DNA of 64,000 nt, from positions 3,596,001 to 3,660,000 of the forward strand of contig JAHREC010000009.1 of NCBI GenBank assembly GCA_020081605.1, given 5' to 3'. Position 1 is the first letter of the stretch, and every line of letters starts with the position of its first letter. Below the pieces are notes generated by a model. It had not been told where the DNA came from. It saw nothing but the letters and a program-made list of their open reading frames with translations, and ran no database searches. Shown one piece after another: positions 1-12,504 of the stretch. This DNA is from Albifimbria verrucaria (lineage: Eukaryota > Ascomycota > Sordariomycetes > Hypocreales > Stachybotryaceae). Both the position numbers and the translations under genes were made by a program.

Positions 1-285
1 CCCTTTCTCCCATGCCTTGAACTTCCAATGCCGAAAGTCCCAACTTTCGCGCAGGGCCTCGCATTCTGTCTGGTTGTAGTTTCCATAGGGTGCATAGTGG
101 CACACGCTGCCCATCGGAACTGTCTTGATCAGTTGACCGTTAATGGTTTCGTTGAGCTTGGCCCATTCATCTTTCGATGGCCAGGCTTTGTCGCCAGGAA
201 TATTTCTGCATGAGTCTTCGGGAGTTCCCGCCTGCGCAAAGGCAGCCAGGCTTGATAACCCTCCTACCACTGTTGCGACTCTCAT
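1..285 (-). CDS. Secreted FAD-linked (BBE-type) oxidase, N-terminal part
   Basis: The minus strand is open from the ATG at 285 to the left edge (95 codons). It begins with a signal peptide of about 19 residues (MRVATVVGGLSSLAAFAQA). After it comes a stretch with CRNIPGD, then WPSKDEWAKLN and later YNQTECEALRESW, the pattern seen just before the FAD-binding (PCMH) domain in secreted fungal berberine-bridge/6-hydroxy-D-nicotine oxidase-like flavoproteins. The FAD domain and active site lie outside the window, so the family call rests on the N-terminus alone. It faces away from the SDR at 934 across about 650 bp, which may be a shared promoter. Such oxidases are common tailoring enzymes in fungal polyketide clusters; membership here is inference. 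Confidence 0.72.
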   Translation of the reverse strand, partial: MRVATVVGGLSSLAAFAQAGTPEDSCRNIPGDKAWPSKDEWAKLNETINGQLIKTVPMGSVCHYAPYGNYNQTECEALRESWDFRHWKFKAWEKG

Positions 286-933
286 TTTCGCTTTGCGTGT
301 AAGGCTCAACTCAAATGAAGTCAACTGGTTAACGTCTCACGAATAGGCTGAAGAGTCTGGAGAAAAATCACCAATTGCTACTCCCTAATATTAGGACAGC
401 TCTTTCGTGTTTACTAGTGTCGGAATACTCCTGAGCCTATCATATCGCAACGATCGCCAACCCCCAAGGGTGCGATACCCTTCATCGGGAGAAACAATCA
501 TGCCATGGACAATAAGCCCTGTAGGACCCCTAGCATTGGATTGGTACAGCATCTCCGAATGCAGGGGCACTGGAACGTCCCGTATGCGTTGCCATTGACC
601 AATGGCATTGCCGCCGAACCCTCCCTGTCTCTCCGACCTAGCGGGATCTGACAGTGTTGGTGGAGACGCCCAAGCCGAATCATCTCCACTAATTACATGA
701 CATACCCGGGAGCAGAACCTTGCGACGGAGGTGTAGGTGTAGTTTCGACGATTAGGAAGAAGTTCAGACAGCCCAGGCAAGAAGCTTCATGAACACTGGC
801 ATAGCCATCCCGTAGTTTCACTGTTATCAAATTGGGCAAGTTTACTTGTTGCCTGATCTAGTCAGAACTTTACTCATCGACTGAGCCCTCAGAAACATTT
901 CCTGGCTCGAAATCTGCAACGCATTTATTCACG
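286..933. other. Divergent intergenic region, FAD oxidase / SDR
   Basis: This is the spacer between two head-to-head genes and so a candidate bidirectional promoter. Open frames here (for example 391-780 minus) show no domain, and I do not call a gene. I see no clear regulator site. Confidence 0.5.
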
Positions 934-1970
934 ATGCCGACCTTCTCAAGCACCTTGACGCAATTCTTCCCTCCCAAACCAACATTCACTGACAAGGCTC
1001 TTCCTGACCTCAAAGGAAAAGTTTATCTTGTTACGGGAGCGAACACTGGAATCGGTAAAGAGACAGCACGAGCTCTTTACGCTAAAAATGCTACTGTCTA
1101 CGTCACCGCTAGGTCCGAGGAAAAGGGCACCAAAGCAATTGACGACATTAAGCACTCTGATCCTCAGTCTAGTGGTGCCCTAAACTTCCTTCACTTAGAT
1201 CTAAGTGATTTGGCAAAAGTAAAGGCCTCCGCAGAGGAATTTCTTGCTAAGGAGAAGACGCTGCATGTCCTTTTCAACAATGCGGGACACATGTCTACAG
1301 ATACCTTCACAAAGACAGTCCAGGGCTATGAAATGGCCTTGGGCGTCAATTGTGTAGGAACTTTCCTTTTACAAAGATGCTCACGCCCACACTTGTTGCT
1401 ACTGCGAAAAGGAACCTGCGAACACCGTCCGCGTTGTTTGGCTGTCATCTTTTGGTCTAGAGCTGTTCGCAGCCAAGGATCGAGGCGTAGACTTGGACAA
1501 CCTCGACTACCATATCCCAAAACCAGCACCTGAGCGATATGGCATCAGCAAAGCTGGTGATTGGGCCCTTGCCGTTGAATTCGCTCGCAGACACAAAGAG
1601 GACGGCATTATCAGTATGCCCATCAACCCAGGAAACCTGACTTCAGAGCTCGCCAGAGACCAGGGCGCGGCAATCAAGATGGTTGCTCGCCTTGTTGGTT
1701 ATCCACCCCCAATGGGAGCTTATACAGAACTGTATGCCGGACTGTCTCCAGAAGTCACTTTGGAGAAATCTGGACAATGGAGTAAGTGTTCCTGTAACCA
1801 ACGCTTTGACCATATTGTTTTGGCTAACACTGTCAGTTGTTCCATTTGGTAGATTCTACCCATTGCGAGAGGACTTAAATAACGCAGTAAAGTTAGAGTC
1901 TGAAGGTGGCACTGGCGGATGCTATCACTTTTTTGAATGGTGCGAGAAGCAGGTCAAGGAGTATCTGTGA
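934..1970 (+). CDS. Short-chain dehydrogenase/reductase (two apparent 1-base frameshifts)
   Basis: A classical-type SDR of about 327 residues, NAD(P)-dependent and probably acting on a carbonyl or alcohol. Visible motifs are the cofactor glycines TGANTGIG (near residue 34), NNAG, and the catalytic YGISK. One intron runs 1782-1836 (GTAAGT...CAG), after which the frame ends ...CEKQVKEYL and stops at 1970. The frame jumps twice between residues 144 and 160. Each jump is cured by one extra base, in the T run at 1367-1370 and the A run at 1407-1410, and the conserved SDR sequence then continues. This fits the assembly-wide homopolymer pattern better than pseudogenisation. It is the next gene beyond the 3' end of PKS1 and may supply a ketoreduction or oxidation in that pathway (inference). 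Confidence 0.85.
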
Positions 1971-2523
1971 GCTTACTGCGATGATTTGAGCTGGTGGATT
2001 GATGGAAGGCTATGTACTATAAGTAATAGGCTGCCGAGACCATCCAATTTGAGATGTGAATGATGAATCGACCTATCCTTTTCGTATCAAGAACCGTGAT
2101 TAGATCATAAATGCCAGTCAATAGAGTATGTTCTCACCAGCTAACTTTGGTGCATTATGCAGTTCCTAATCCAACAGACATAAGATAATGTGTAGAACTG
2201 ACCGATTCTCGTCATGGTAGAGCGCTCGCCAAATAATGCGACAATAATAGAGAATGCGCATGTGAGATTACAAATTATTACAAGGTATTGCTCGCACGAG
2301 GGAAAACTTTGGAAATGTTTCAATGAGGTTCGAGAATTATGTTACAAAACTATTGTTCTACGTGGATGCACGGATTCTGTACAATGATAGATACAATCAC
2401 TTGAATGAGAACTGGACATGTCGTGAGAAGCCAACGTCATATATGTCTAAATAACAAAACGCCTCTAAGTACAATAATAATGATAATTGAAGTGCCGCAT
2501 AGCTCCACCAATTTCAGTGATCC
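1971..2523. other. Convergent intergenic region SDR / PKS1
   Basis: About 550 bp of AT-rich sequence between the stop codons of two convergent genes. It presumably holds both 3' ends. No gene or repeat is seen. Confidence 0.5.
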
Positions 2524-5500
2524 TTACATCTCCACAACCTTCGAAGAGCCTCTCAGAATGCGCGGGTAGTCAGGGGCTCCTGGTACATCCATAATCTCAA
2601 TCAGCGCAGCAATAGCAGGGTGCAAGCCGGCCTCGACGGACTTGGCAATCCACTGCTTCATAGGAAGCACATCCAGCTCCATGTCTCCCTTGCCCAGTTC
2701 GACAGAGATGTTCTTCAGGCGGTTCAAAGGCAAAACCAAGTCGCTGGTCTGGTGGGCGTAGGTCACCTTGGTGCGCGCCCGCTCACTATCATCCAAGACA
2801 TGGCTCAGGATGCTTTCGCAAGCTGAGCTGATGCGTACCAAATCCAGAGCACCACGGTTGTACTCAACACGTGGGGCGGCTCCGATAATCTCAGACCACT
2901 GAAGCAGAGCGTTGACCCAGTCAAGTTGAGCACGTTGGCCTTCAGCATCCTCGCCCTCGCGCATGATAGTAGAAGGACGGTGAATAGCGACAGGCAGGCC
3001 ATACAGATCATGGACCTGCTCCAGGAATCTTTCGTTAGTCCACTTGGAACACATGTAGCCGAAAGTACCATCCTCCGCCGGGTAAGAGTTCTCGCGGCCA
3101 GTAACACGGGTAGGTGGGAAGGCAGGGCCATTATACAAGACGGCCAAACCGGCAGAAGAAACGTAGTGCATAGGGATCCGACGTGGGAGACAGAGCGAGG
3201 CCAAAGTCTTGGTTGATCCTACATTAGACGCCTTCAAGTCGGCGAAGTACTTCAAGTGTGAAGTGTCCGCACCATTGTGAATAACCACATCGGCTTGGCT
3301 GAAGATCTCTGTAGCCTGCTCTTCGGTGAGACCCAACAAGTGGTCTGCCAGAGCACCCTCATGATATTCAACACGAGGGTTGTCAAGCAACTCATTCTTC
3401 TGCTTGCGAGAAGCAAGGTTTCGAATACCAAGGCAGACAATCTTGCGAGCCGCGGTACGCTCCAGAAGATAATCCAAGAGATGGTGTCCCAAGAGACCAG
3501 TGGCTCCTGTGAGAACAATGACATTAGGAGGCGAGACTGGCGCCGGGCCGACAACCTCGGTGAATTTAGCCAGCTCTGGGCTGGGTCGTGCCTCAGCCTC
3601 CCAGTCAATCTTGCCGCTTGTTGTTCGTGATGCAAGAATACCACCCTCGCCAGGACCGGCCCACTCAGAAGCTGGAGTCTCCAGTACAATACCAGAGCCG
3701 CTGTTGGATGATGAGTCGGTGGCGTCACCGCTCTCGCTAGAGTCGGCGGTAGTATCAACAATAGCCATCTTGGGCAAGAGCTCAGGTGGCACGTTCTCCG
3801 CAGCATACTGCACTATGGTGGCCATGGTATCGTTGCCCATGATCTTGAGCACTGGAATACTGACTTGCAAGCTCTTGAGGAACCATGAACGAATATCTAC
3901 TGAAACAAGTGAATCAAGACCGATATCAGTGCTGCATGACGCCATGAGGTCAGCATCAGGCATGTCTCTCTGGAGTACGCTGCGCAACTGGGCGGCGAAG
4001 GCCTTCTCAATGACTTTCTTGACATCTTGCTCGGTCTCGCAGTCTGCAAGAAGGCTTTGAACAGACGCCGTGGTCTTTCCATCTCCATTCTTGCTCTCCA
4101 AATGAGTTGGCTTGTTGGCGAGAACAAATGCGGAAAGCATGGGGTTGGAGAGCCAGTAGGGTCCGTCAGTAGTGTCAATGGATACATCGGAAATTCCTGC
4201 AGTAACGTATCCATCGGTGATAGAGTCAAGACGGCTGGCGTCAATAGCTTCGCAAATAGACTGGTTCCAGTCTTCCTCGGACATGCGCATCATGTGGAGC
4301 TTACGCACGATCAAATCAAGCTGTCTGCGGGACTCACGCTGCATGTATCCAGCACCAACAATGGCACCACCATTGACAGTAGCAGCTCGGAGGCCGCGCT
4401 TTCTGCGCTGAGCGGTAAGGGCGTTCATGAAGGTATTAGCAGCGCCGTAATTGGCTTGACCCACGTTACCAATAACGCAATTGATAGAAGCGACAAGCAC
4501 AAAGAAGTCAAGATCAACATCATGGAAGATGCGATCTAGGTGGATACTACCGAGAACCTTGGGTCCGACTACGTCGGTAAGCTCGTTGAACGTCATCTTG
4601 CGGATGAGAGTATCACGCAACACCATGGCTCCATTCATGACTCCCACGATAGGAGGAAGAGTTTCAACAATTTTCTGGTGAACTGCACGAAGGGCAGTCT
4701 CATTTGTTGCGTCACTAAATTTTTGTTAGGTTAGTATATAGAACTTTGCCCATGATACAAAAGAGAAGAATTGTCCTTACCAAGAGTGAACAGCGACAGT
4801 AGCACCCTTGCGCTTGTGGGCAGCAATCCATTCGGGTGAGATATCAGGGTTTCGACTGGTTACCACAATGTTTCTGGCACCTGCACTGATCATCCAGTCA
4901 CACATGGAAATTCCAAGCGCGCCAGACATTCCTAGAATCCAATAGGTGCTGTCTGCACCCTTGAACATGGGGCTGCTATCAACTCGAGCAGCGTGGATGG
5001 GCAGGGTCTTGGCTGCCTTCCAGTCAATAATGGAAAGAGGGTTCTCGAACTGTTGTCCAGAAGCAAGTTCATTGAGAGTGATGGCATCAAATGTGATTGC
5101 CTGCTCATTCTGTGCAGAGTTGGAAGCGGCGCGCAGGGACTCGCCTAGTAAACGTGCCACCACTGGATTGTTGTCATCTTCTGCAGCCTCGGAAGCGAAC
5201 AAAGCATTGGCTGTCATAATGTGGCAGTTTGCCGGGAGAATTGAGATAATTGTAGCTTCATTCTCAGATGTCTGAGCCCCTTGACTGACAGTCCGACAAA
5301 GGCAGCAGGCTTGGTGGAAAGCACATCGGCAAGATCGCGACGAGTGAGGTATTGCGGCAACTTGATCCAGGACGCCGGCACGTCTCTGTCCAAGGAATCA
5401 GTCATGTAGACAACGCGAACACCCTTGGAAGATGCCTGAGCACTCAAGGCACCAACGATCAGGTCTGGGACATTATGGGCTGCAAGTGTTTGGCCTGCAT

Positions 5501-8500
5501 GAAGAGGTTGCAGAATGGCTGATGCGATAAGTTGAGCAGCAGTCGTCAGAAGAGATGTTTCAGCGCCCTCTACGCTGGCAACAGAGGAAGTCGGAACACG
5601 TAGAACGGACGCGAGTTTGGAAACAAGCGCTAGGTAAGTGACTCCAGAGCTCTCACCCAAGACCAGATATTTGTGACCAAGGGGCGTAGGTAGTGCCGAT
5701 AGGACAACCCGTGATAGGCTGAGTTCAACCAGCTCTTGCTGGTCCCGGGTCTCTGTAGCCGCAGCTTCGTATCGAGATTGTTCCTTGATCATCCATCCAT
5801 CTGGCTTAGGCTGGACTGCGATTTTCATGTTGCTGGCATCCTTATCCTGGATGATAGTACGGCGGGTCGACATGTAACGGTCATTGATTGACTGAACGGG
5901 GCAAAGACGAGGAATGGTTCGGCGCCCGTTGCTATCCAGAACAATCTCAGGCTCCAAAGACCAGATCAACTTGTCGCTCTTAAACGCCGAGGCATGGTGT
6001 CGAAGAACAATTTCGGCAATAGATTCGCAGCTAGCGGTTTGGGGTTGGCAATATCCAGCTGCTGCAGACGAAGATCGGGCGTTTCGTGGACTGCGACACG
6101 ACCCCAACCAACAGTCATGTTGGAGAAAGGCTCATCATCGCGGCGACCAGAAGTAACCCAAAGAAGTGTCTTTCCATGTTCAAACATCTTCTTGAAAGCA
6201 GTAAAGACCTCGGGTGTGATATCCTTGAAGACAGGGTGATCAAGCTCAGTAAAGCTGACAACTGTTGACTCGACATCTACAACGTCGTAATCGATGTCAA
6301 CGAGAGACTTGTAAGTATAAATCTCAGCAGCGTCTCGCTTAAGTAGAGACTTCAGCCCTTCGACAAGATGGGCACTGCGATCGGTTTGACCACCAACGAG
6401 GACGAGCTTCTTCATTGCCGGTGCGCGCCATGTCGAGGCAAGTGGCTCACGGTAAAACTTGACTTCCTCATCCACAGCCTGAGAGGCAAAGTGGCACACG
6501 CTCAAGGTGTCTTCGAATGACTCTGGAGGGTGCGCATCGAATCCAGAGAATCCAGTCTCGATAAGCAACTGGTTCCACTCCTGGGGAGACGTAGGGGAAA
6601 GCTCACGGCCTTCGGGAGCACCGTACCACCAACCTTGCAGAGTTCCAAAGATGAAACCACTTGTGGCAACAGTAGCGGTGTCACTATGCTGACCCTCGCC
6701 GACGACCAGGTAACCTCCAGGGCGCAGCAGCTTGCGGAGGTGACGCAGCGCTTTGCGGACATCACTAACAGCATGGATGATGAAGAAGGCGACGATCAAA
6801 TCATAGCTACCCTCAGTGAACCCCTGCTCAAGAGGGTCCTTCTCTGCATCCAAAGTCTTGAAGACCATACGGTCCCTTTGCTCAGAAAAGATGTTGGAAG
6901 CATTCTGGAAGAAGGCAGCAGAAAGATCGGTGTAAGTGTAGCTTTGGAAGCTCTGGCCAATCTCGCTGAAGATATGCTTAGTAGCGCCACCAGTACCAGC
7001 ACCTGAATCCAAATATGTCAGTGAGATGAAAAGAAGAGGAGACAAAATAACTCACCAATCTCAAGAACGTTCATGTGTGGGTAACGGTCAGTGATCTGCT
7101 TAACTGTTCGACCAACCCACCTAGCAGATTCGCCCAAGCCGAAACCACCAGCGTAGTACCTATCAAGAACGTCGGTAGCACGCAGCTCCTCTAGGATAGT
7201 AGTCTCTTCATTGAAGACACGCGGCATGGATCGTCCAATCAGATGCATAATCTCAACGTCAGGAAGATGCATGAAAGGCTTGCTCACAGCCATGATGTCC
7301 TCGAGTTTATCGTTGACCCACTCCTTCTGAGCCCATTTGTGATAACCACTTTCAATTATATGGCGGGCGAAGTTCAGGTACCACTTTGTCGTAAACTCTG
7401 ATCTGGCTGGGTGGCCAGCGGGAACATCGTGGTGGAACTGGCGAAGGTAGTACGTTGCGATACGCTCCAGAAGCAACACGGTATCGCGGAAGTTCTCTGG
7501 AAGCTCAACATGAGCCTGCTCGCCGTCTGGCTTATCGTTGACCCATTGCAGGCTCGAGAACAAACGTCTATCCTCCTCCGCAGCGGCTCCACCCAAGGGC
7601 ATGAATTCAGCGCCCTGTATCTGGATGGCTGCGCTGGAGCTCTTGTTGCTATAGAGGTCGACATGACCACTGATACCTCGCTGGCCAGGCTTTCTCGGGA
7701 CGATAAATGAGTCAAGGTCATACTGCTCAGATTGAGTTCGACCAGCAGCCCCAAGCAGGGCAGGGTTGACTCTGATGTGCTGGATACTGGTGGGAAGATG
7801 CAGAGTTCGCAGCTCCTCATCGTAAGGGTAGCTGTAGGCCAGGATAATTCCTTGCAAAGTCGCATCAAGCTCAGCTGGGTGGATCAAAAGGTTGTCGGCT
7901 CCCTCCTCGATAGGCTCAACACGGATTTGGCACGACGCCTTGTAGTACTTTCTACGAAGTGCCGATAGGGAGCGGAAGCGGCCGCTGAAGTTGTATCCCA
8001 AGTCCGCAAGCGCGGCATAGAAACGATCTGGCTCAACATCGACCACGTGAGGCAGAGCCGGCTTCCTTGTCGGAAGAAGAGACTCTGAGGGCTCTCCCAA
8101 GCGGATTTCAATGTCAGCGCTAGCGATCAAGGTGAGATCCTCTGCGTGAGCATCGAGAGCAGCTGAGTATGTGTATCTCGCACGGATCAAGTCTCCTGCT
8201 CCGTGATCTCAGCCATTGAGGTCAGTGCTTCGATTCCAGCATCATCAGAGCTGAAGGGGACAGCCTGGTGGATAACGAAATCCTTGATATCGATCAAGCG
8301 GATACTCTGATCTTTGTTCTCAGCAATAACCCGCGCGGCTTCTAATGCCACTGTAAGGTATCCAGCTGCGGGAAAGACAGTTTGGCCCTGAACTCTGTGA
8401 CCAGCAACCCATTCCATCTCGCCCTCGCGGAGAAGGTTTCTCCAGCTCATGTGGTAAGGAGCGCTATCGCTTGTGACATCACCCAAGAGTCCGTGAACCT

Positions 8501-11424
8501 GATGGCGGCGATGCAGCATTTTTCTTGAGGCTCTGGATTCATGCCAGTATCTTGTCTGGTGATTCCACTGATACTTGGGAAGATCCTTGACAACATAAAA
8601 CTGGCCTTCGCCACCAATGGCCTTCTCATAGCTATCCAGGTTAATGCTTGCCTTGTCGAGATACGACCACAAGAAGCCAAGACCGGTCGCACTGGAAACA
8701 ATAGCATTCTGGCCTCTAGCCAAGATGCCCTCATAGGGATCGACTTCTGCAAGACCTGATCAATTGTCTGGGTGGCAGGACCCTTGAGGGCAGGATGCGC
8801 TCCAACCTCGAGTGCGAGATCAAATGAGCCAGCGTTCAATGCACTGGTAAGAGCCTCCGTGAACAAGACGGGCTTGGTCATGTTGTCAGCCCAGTAAATA
8901 TCTGCCAGATTCATGTCAGAATCCGCAGGCTTGTTGAAAACACTAGAGTACCAAGTGCATCTAGAAGTGGGCTTCTGGACAGCCACACCGCACTCCTTGA
9001 GTGAAGCAATGTAAGGCTCATAGCAGGAAGCATGTGCTTGGAGTGATAGGCCTTGTCAACCTTGAGACGACGGTTGAATTTCTTCTCGTCATCGAGAATA
9101 GTTTGTAGCTCAATAATAGCATCCTCATCTCCAGAGACTGTGATACTGGACGGAGAGTTGCTGGCTGCAACACCAATTCGTCCCCTCAATACTTCATCAT
9201 CACACAGCTCAAGTACATCTTCCAGTGAAGCACCGACAGCGACCATGGCACCTTTAATGTCAGCACCGTTGGGGCTTGCAGCCTTGTCAACATGGAGACC
9301 ACGGTAGTATGCCACACAGATCGCATCACGAGCGGTTAGGTAGCCAGCTGCGTACGCAGCAGCAATCTCTCCAGACGAGTGACCGACAACGGCATCAAAC
9401 TCAACACCAGCTGAGCGAAGCATATCAACCAGAAGAATCTGAATCGCTGTGCAGGTTGCCTGAGAGAAACGTGCCTCGTTGATGCGGGATGAGCTGGCCT
9501 CGGCCAAGATTTCGGACATCAAAGACCAATCCGGACCATCAGGGAGCTGAGCAAGGTCAGCTTCGAGCTGTTGAATGATCTTTTGCGCCTTTTCAGATTT
9601 CTCAATCAGCTCCGCACCCATTCGAGCATATTGTGCGCCCTGGCCGGTGAAAACACCAAGGATTTGAGGTGCAGTCTTCCGTGAGGCGGGCAGGGCCCTG
9701 GTTCCAATGGGGTTGATTCATCTTCTAGCTTGGCAATAATCTGCTCTTTCAATTGAGCAAGACTAGAAGCAATAAAAGCAACTCGGTAAGGGAAGGTCGA
9801 TCTACGCGATCGCAAGGTCCATGCTAGATCCCGGGGATCAGCCTGGGACGTTTCGAGGTAATCGGCAAATGCGCGAAGGTTGGCACGCAATGACTGCTCA
9901 GAATGAGCGGAGAACACAAAAGGACTGAATACTCCGGATTCCGAGATCTGGAGGGCCTCCTCTCGCGAGCGGTTTGCATAGTTCTCAAGAATTGCGTGGG
10001 CATTGCAACCTCCGAACCCAAAACTGTTGACACTGGCTCTCCTCGTGCCTCCCGATGCACTCGGCCAGGGTGTTGCTGCATTAAGTATCTTCACATTCTT
10101 GTAAAACGGCGCCACGCGATCATTCAGCTTCTCGAGAAGGCGGTTGGGAGGAATAGAGCCATGTTGGAGGGCAAGTGAGGTCTTCAGGATCGCAGCAACA
10201 CCAGCAGTACCCTCAGTATGACCTAGAATGGTCTTGATAGAGCCAACATATAGAGGGTCCTCGACCTTAGGACCTGTGATTTGATCAGGGTAGGCATTAA
10301 AGGCACGGTAAATTGCCTCAGCTTCGACAGGGTCACCGGCAGGTGTACCAGTTCCGTGCGCCTCGAAATATTGGGGCCGGTCGCTTTGTGCCAAGAGATC
10401 GAGCCCGGCCTTGGCGTAAGTGGAGCGGATCAGTGCTTCTTGAGCGGTTGGGCTAGGCATCGTGATACCGCCCGTGGCACCATCCTGATTCAGGCCTGTC
10501 TCCCTGATGATGCACTCAATGTGATCGCCATCCTCCAGGGCGGCGCTGAGTGTCTTCAATACGACCGTGGCGATACCTTCACCTCTGGCGTAGCCATTGG
10601 CTGAAGCATCCCACATTCGGCTCCTACCATCGGGTGACAACATCTTCATCTTGCTCTCAATGATGAAGCTCGAGGGGTCCAATATCAAATTGGAGCCGCA
10701 TGCTAGGGCTATCCTCGAATCACCATTTCTAAGTGCCTGTACGGCCATGTGAACGGCTACCAAACTCGATGAACAAGCCGTATCCACCGTCACAGACGGT
10801 CCATGCAAGTCAAAGAAGTAAGAGATTCTGTTAGACAAGATACTGTTTCCAGTACCGGTGGCGAAGTAGGTCGGCACTTCTTGAAGGTCACGAAGTAGCA
10901 TGGTGGTGTAATCCTGGAACATGACTCCAACATAAACAGCTGTGTCACTTCCTTTCAAGTCTGCCATGGTAATACCGGCAGACTCAAGACCTTCATAGGC
11001 AGTCTCCATCAACATTCTCTGCTGAGGGTCCACTAAAGTCACATTGTTAGAACTTGCCCCAGTCGAATATGTACTTATGTATGGTAGTGAATGGAATATG
11101 ATTTTTGGATTTCTGAATTCGTGAAGAGTCAGGCATATACTTACTAGCCTTAGCCTCTACGGGCTTGATGCCGAAAAACTCGGCATCGAAGACGCCAACA
11201 TCTTCATTGAGAAGATATGCGTGCTTAACATTGCTGTGGCCGTGATACGATCCGTCAGGATGATACCAGGCATCAGCATTAAAGCGGCTGTCAGGAATCT
11301 CTTGTCTAAGATCACCAGGGTTCTGTAAGAGTTCCCAGAGCTTTGACGGCGAGTCAGCGTCACCTGCAAAACGACAGGCGCTTCCAATGACAGCAATAGG
11401 CTCGTTCAACTTAGACGACGACAT
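2524..11424 (-). CDS. Highly reducing polyketide synthase with C-terminal reductase (PKS1)
   Basis: An iterative type I HR-PKS of about 2,891 residues. Domains in order: KS (Cys in [12 protein letters not shown], His in [12 protein letters not shown] and ILGHTEG); AT near 560-870 (GHSSGE); DH (His in HQVHGLLGD, about 937); C-methyltransferase (LEIGAGTGG, about 1419); a non-ER linker; KR (GMSGALG about 2111, Tyr in QANYGAAN); ACP (DIGLDSLVS about 2428); and a thioester-reductase (TGATGLLG about 2564, catalytic YMCSK). No ER NADPH motif is present, so enoyl reduction would need the trans-ER at 15,316. The R domain predicts reductive release. Introns are 11033-11144, 7003-7055 and 4715-4780. Six apparent 1-base deletions occur near 9709, 9026, 8747, 8189, 6023 and 5261; restoring them makes the length divisible by three. 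Start chosen at MSSSKLNEP, just before the KS; an upstream in-frame ATG at 11514 is less likely. Architecture resembles betaenone-type synthases; the product is unknown. Confidence 0.95.
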
Positions 11425-12504
11425 GATGGGTTGTCTCTTGTCCGAGAGGTTGTGAGGTTGAGTAATTGTGGGGAGGGGATGAGGATAAGGAGGCCACTTG
11501 GGCGTGTTGGACAATGCTGTATATGTGTAGATAGAAATTGAAGTCGTCTATGCCATGAACTTCGTAATAGGAGTAGTTTCAAACAACCACCAGCCTCTGT
11601 CGAACGTGTATGTGTTGAACTGAACAGCCGTGACTGATGATGGCCAGGAGGAACCAACGATTAATTTGTATTCTAGTTCCTACGTCGAAACGCTGAAAAA
11701 TTCCGTAAATACTGAGGCTAGTCGGTCTACAACGATGGGTCTCGAACTCAGGGCTCGACTCCTCCGAAGACTATACGCTCCGACAGTTGGTTCGGAGGGC
11801 GGCATGGGTGTCACCTCCGAACAGAGGATAACACCCGAATGGGCTACGCCCGAACTCATTCGGCCAGCCTCCTGACGAATCCACCCCTGGATTTTTGTCG
11901 AAGGGCCATTCTCGCATCCTAGACGCTGGAACCAGTCGCCACCATACTGTCACCCAGCGCGTATTGATGCATTCTATAGAGTTTATCAAAATGAATTCAA
12001 CTACGGTGATGTCTCTGTTTACCTCGTGTTTTGAAACTACAGCATCTACGATTAGAGGTTGAAAATCATATGTATGAAGCATCCCACCTGTTTGAAATGT
12101 CTGGAGAAGTAGGAACTCTGCAAGGTGTAACGCCAGACGCAAGTCTACAGAACACCCATGGCTGGACCAGGAAAGAAGGCACTTGAACTCATTTACTTCT
12201 TCCGTTAACTCCGGGATCCGCTGTCACAGCATGTGCACCCAAAATGGATACTTTCCAATACTACAGTTTCCCATTGGGCATCGTGTGCATAGTTTCAAGG
12301 CAGGTGATCTCGTTAATGTTGGACAGGGCCTGAGTTGCGTTATATTTTACCCCAGGCCTCTTTTTGGAAGTTGTCATGTAATCATATATATTCTCTTATG
12401 TCTCCGCTAGCAACGCCATAGCCAACTGTCCTTTTGTCATTTGAATCGTGAACAATGAAAAATCAAACATGATCGGGGATACCCCAAAACGCAACTTATG
12501 CCTC
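11425..12504. other. PKS1 upstream region
   Basis: About 1.1 kb between the PKS1 start and the 3' end of the regulator gene, both on the minus strand. It holds the candidate operator at 11,761-11,821. The 123-codon minus-strand frame at 11,771-12,142 has no recognisable domain and is not called. Confidence 0.55.
11761..11821. promoter_or_regulatory. Candidate Zn2Cys6 operator: repeated CCTCCGAA/TTCGGAGG
   Basis: Three exact copies of the octamer lie within 61 bp: CCTCCGAA at 11761-11768, TTCGGAGG at 11791-11798 and CCTCCGAA at 11814-11821. A shorter CTCCGA lies at 11778-11783. The second and third octamers form a perfect inverted repeat with a 15-bp gap, and CTCCGA/TCGGAG form a closer one. 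CGG/CCG inverted repeats are the usual binding form for Zn2Cys6 dimers. The site lies about 340-400 bp upstream of the PKS1 start, next to a gene for such a regulator. Binding is inferred. Confidence 0.5.

Noticed and set aside
391..780. 129-codon minus-strand frame in the FAD oxidase/SDR spacer
   Set aside because: No domain, overlapping frames on both strands and no splice continuation.
2524..11424. PKS1 as a true pseudogene or as separate small proteins
   Set aside because: All breaks are one-base gaps in short runs, motifs are intact on both sides, and conserved genes nearby show the same fault.
11771..12142. 123-codon minus-strand frame upstream of PKS1
   Set aside because: Spans the octamer operator and has no recognisable motif.
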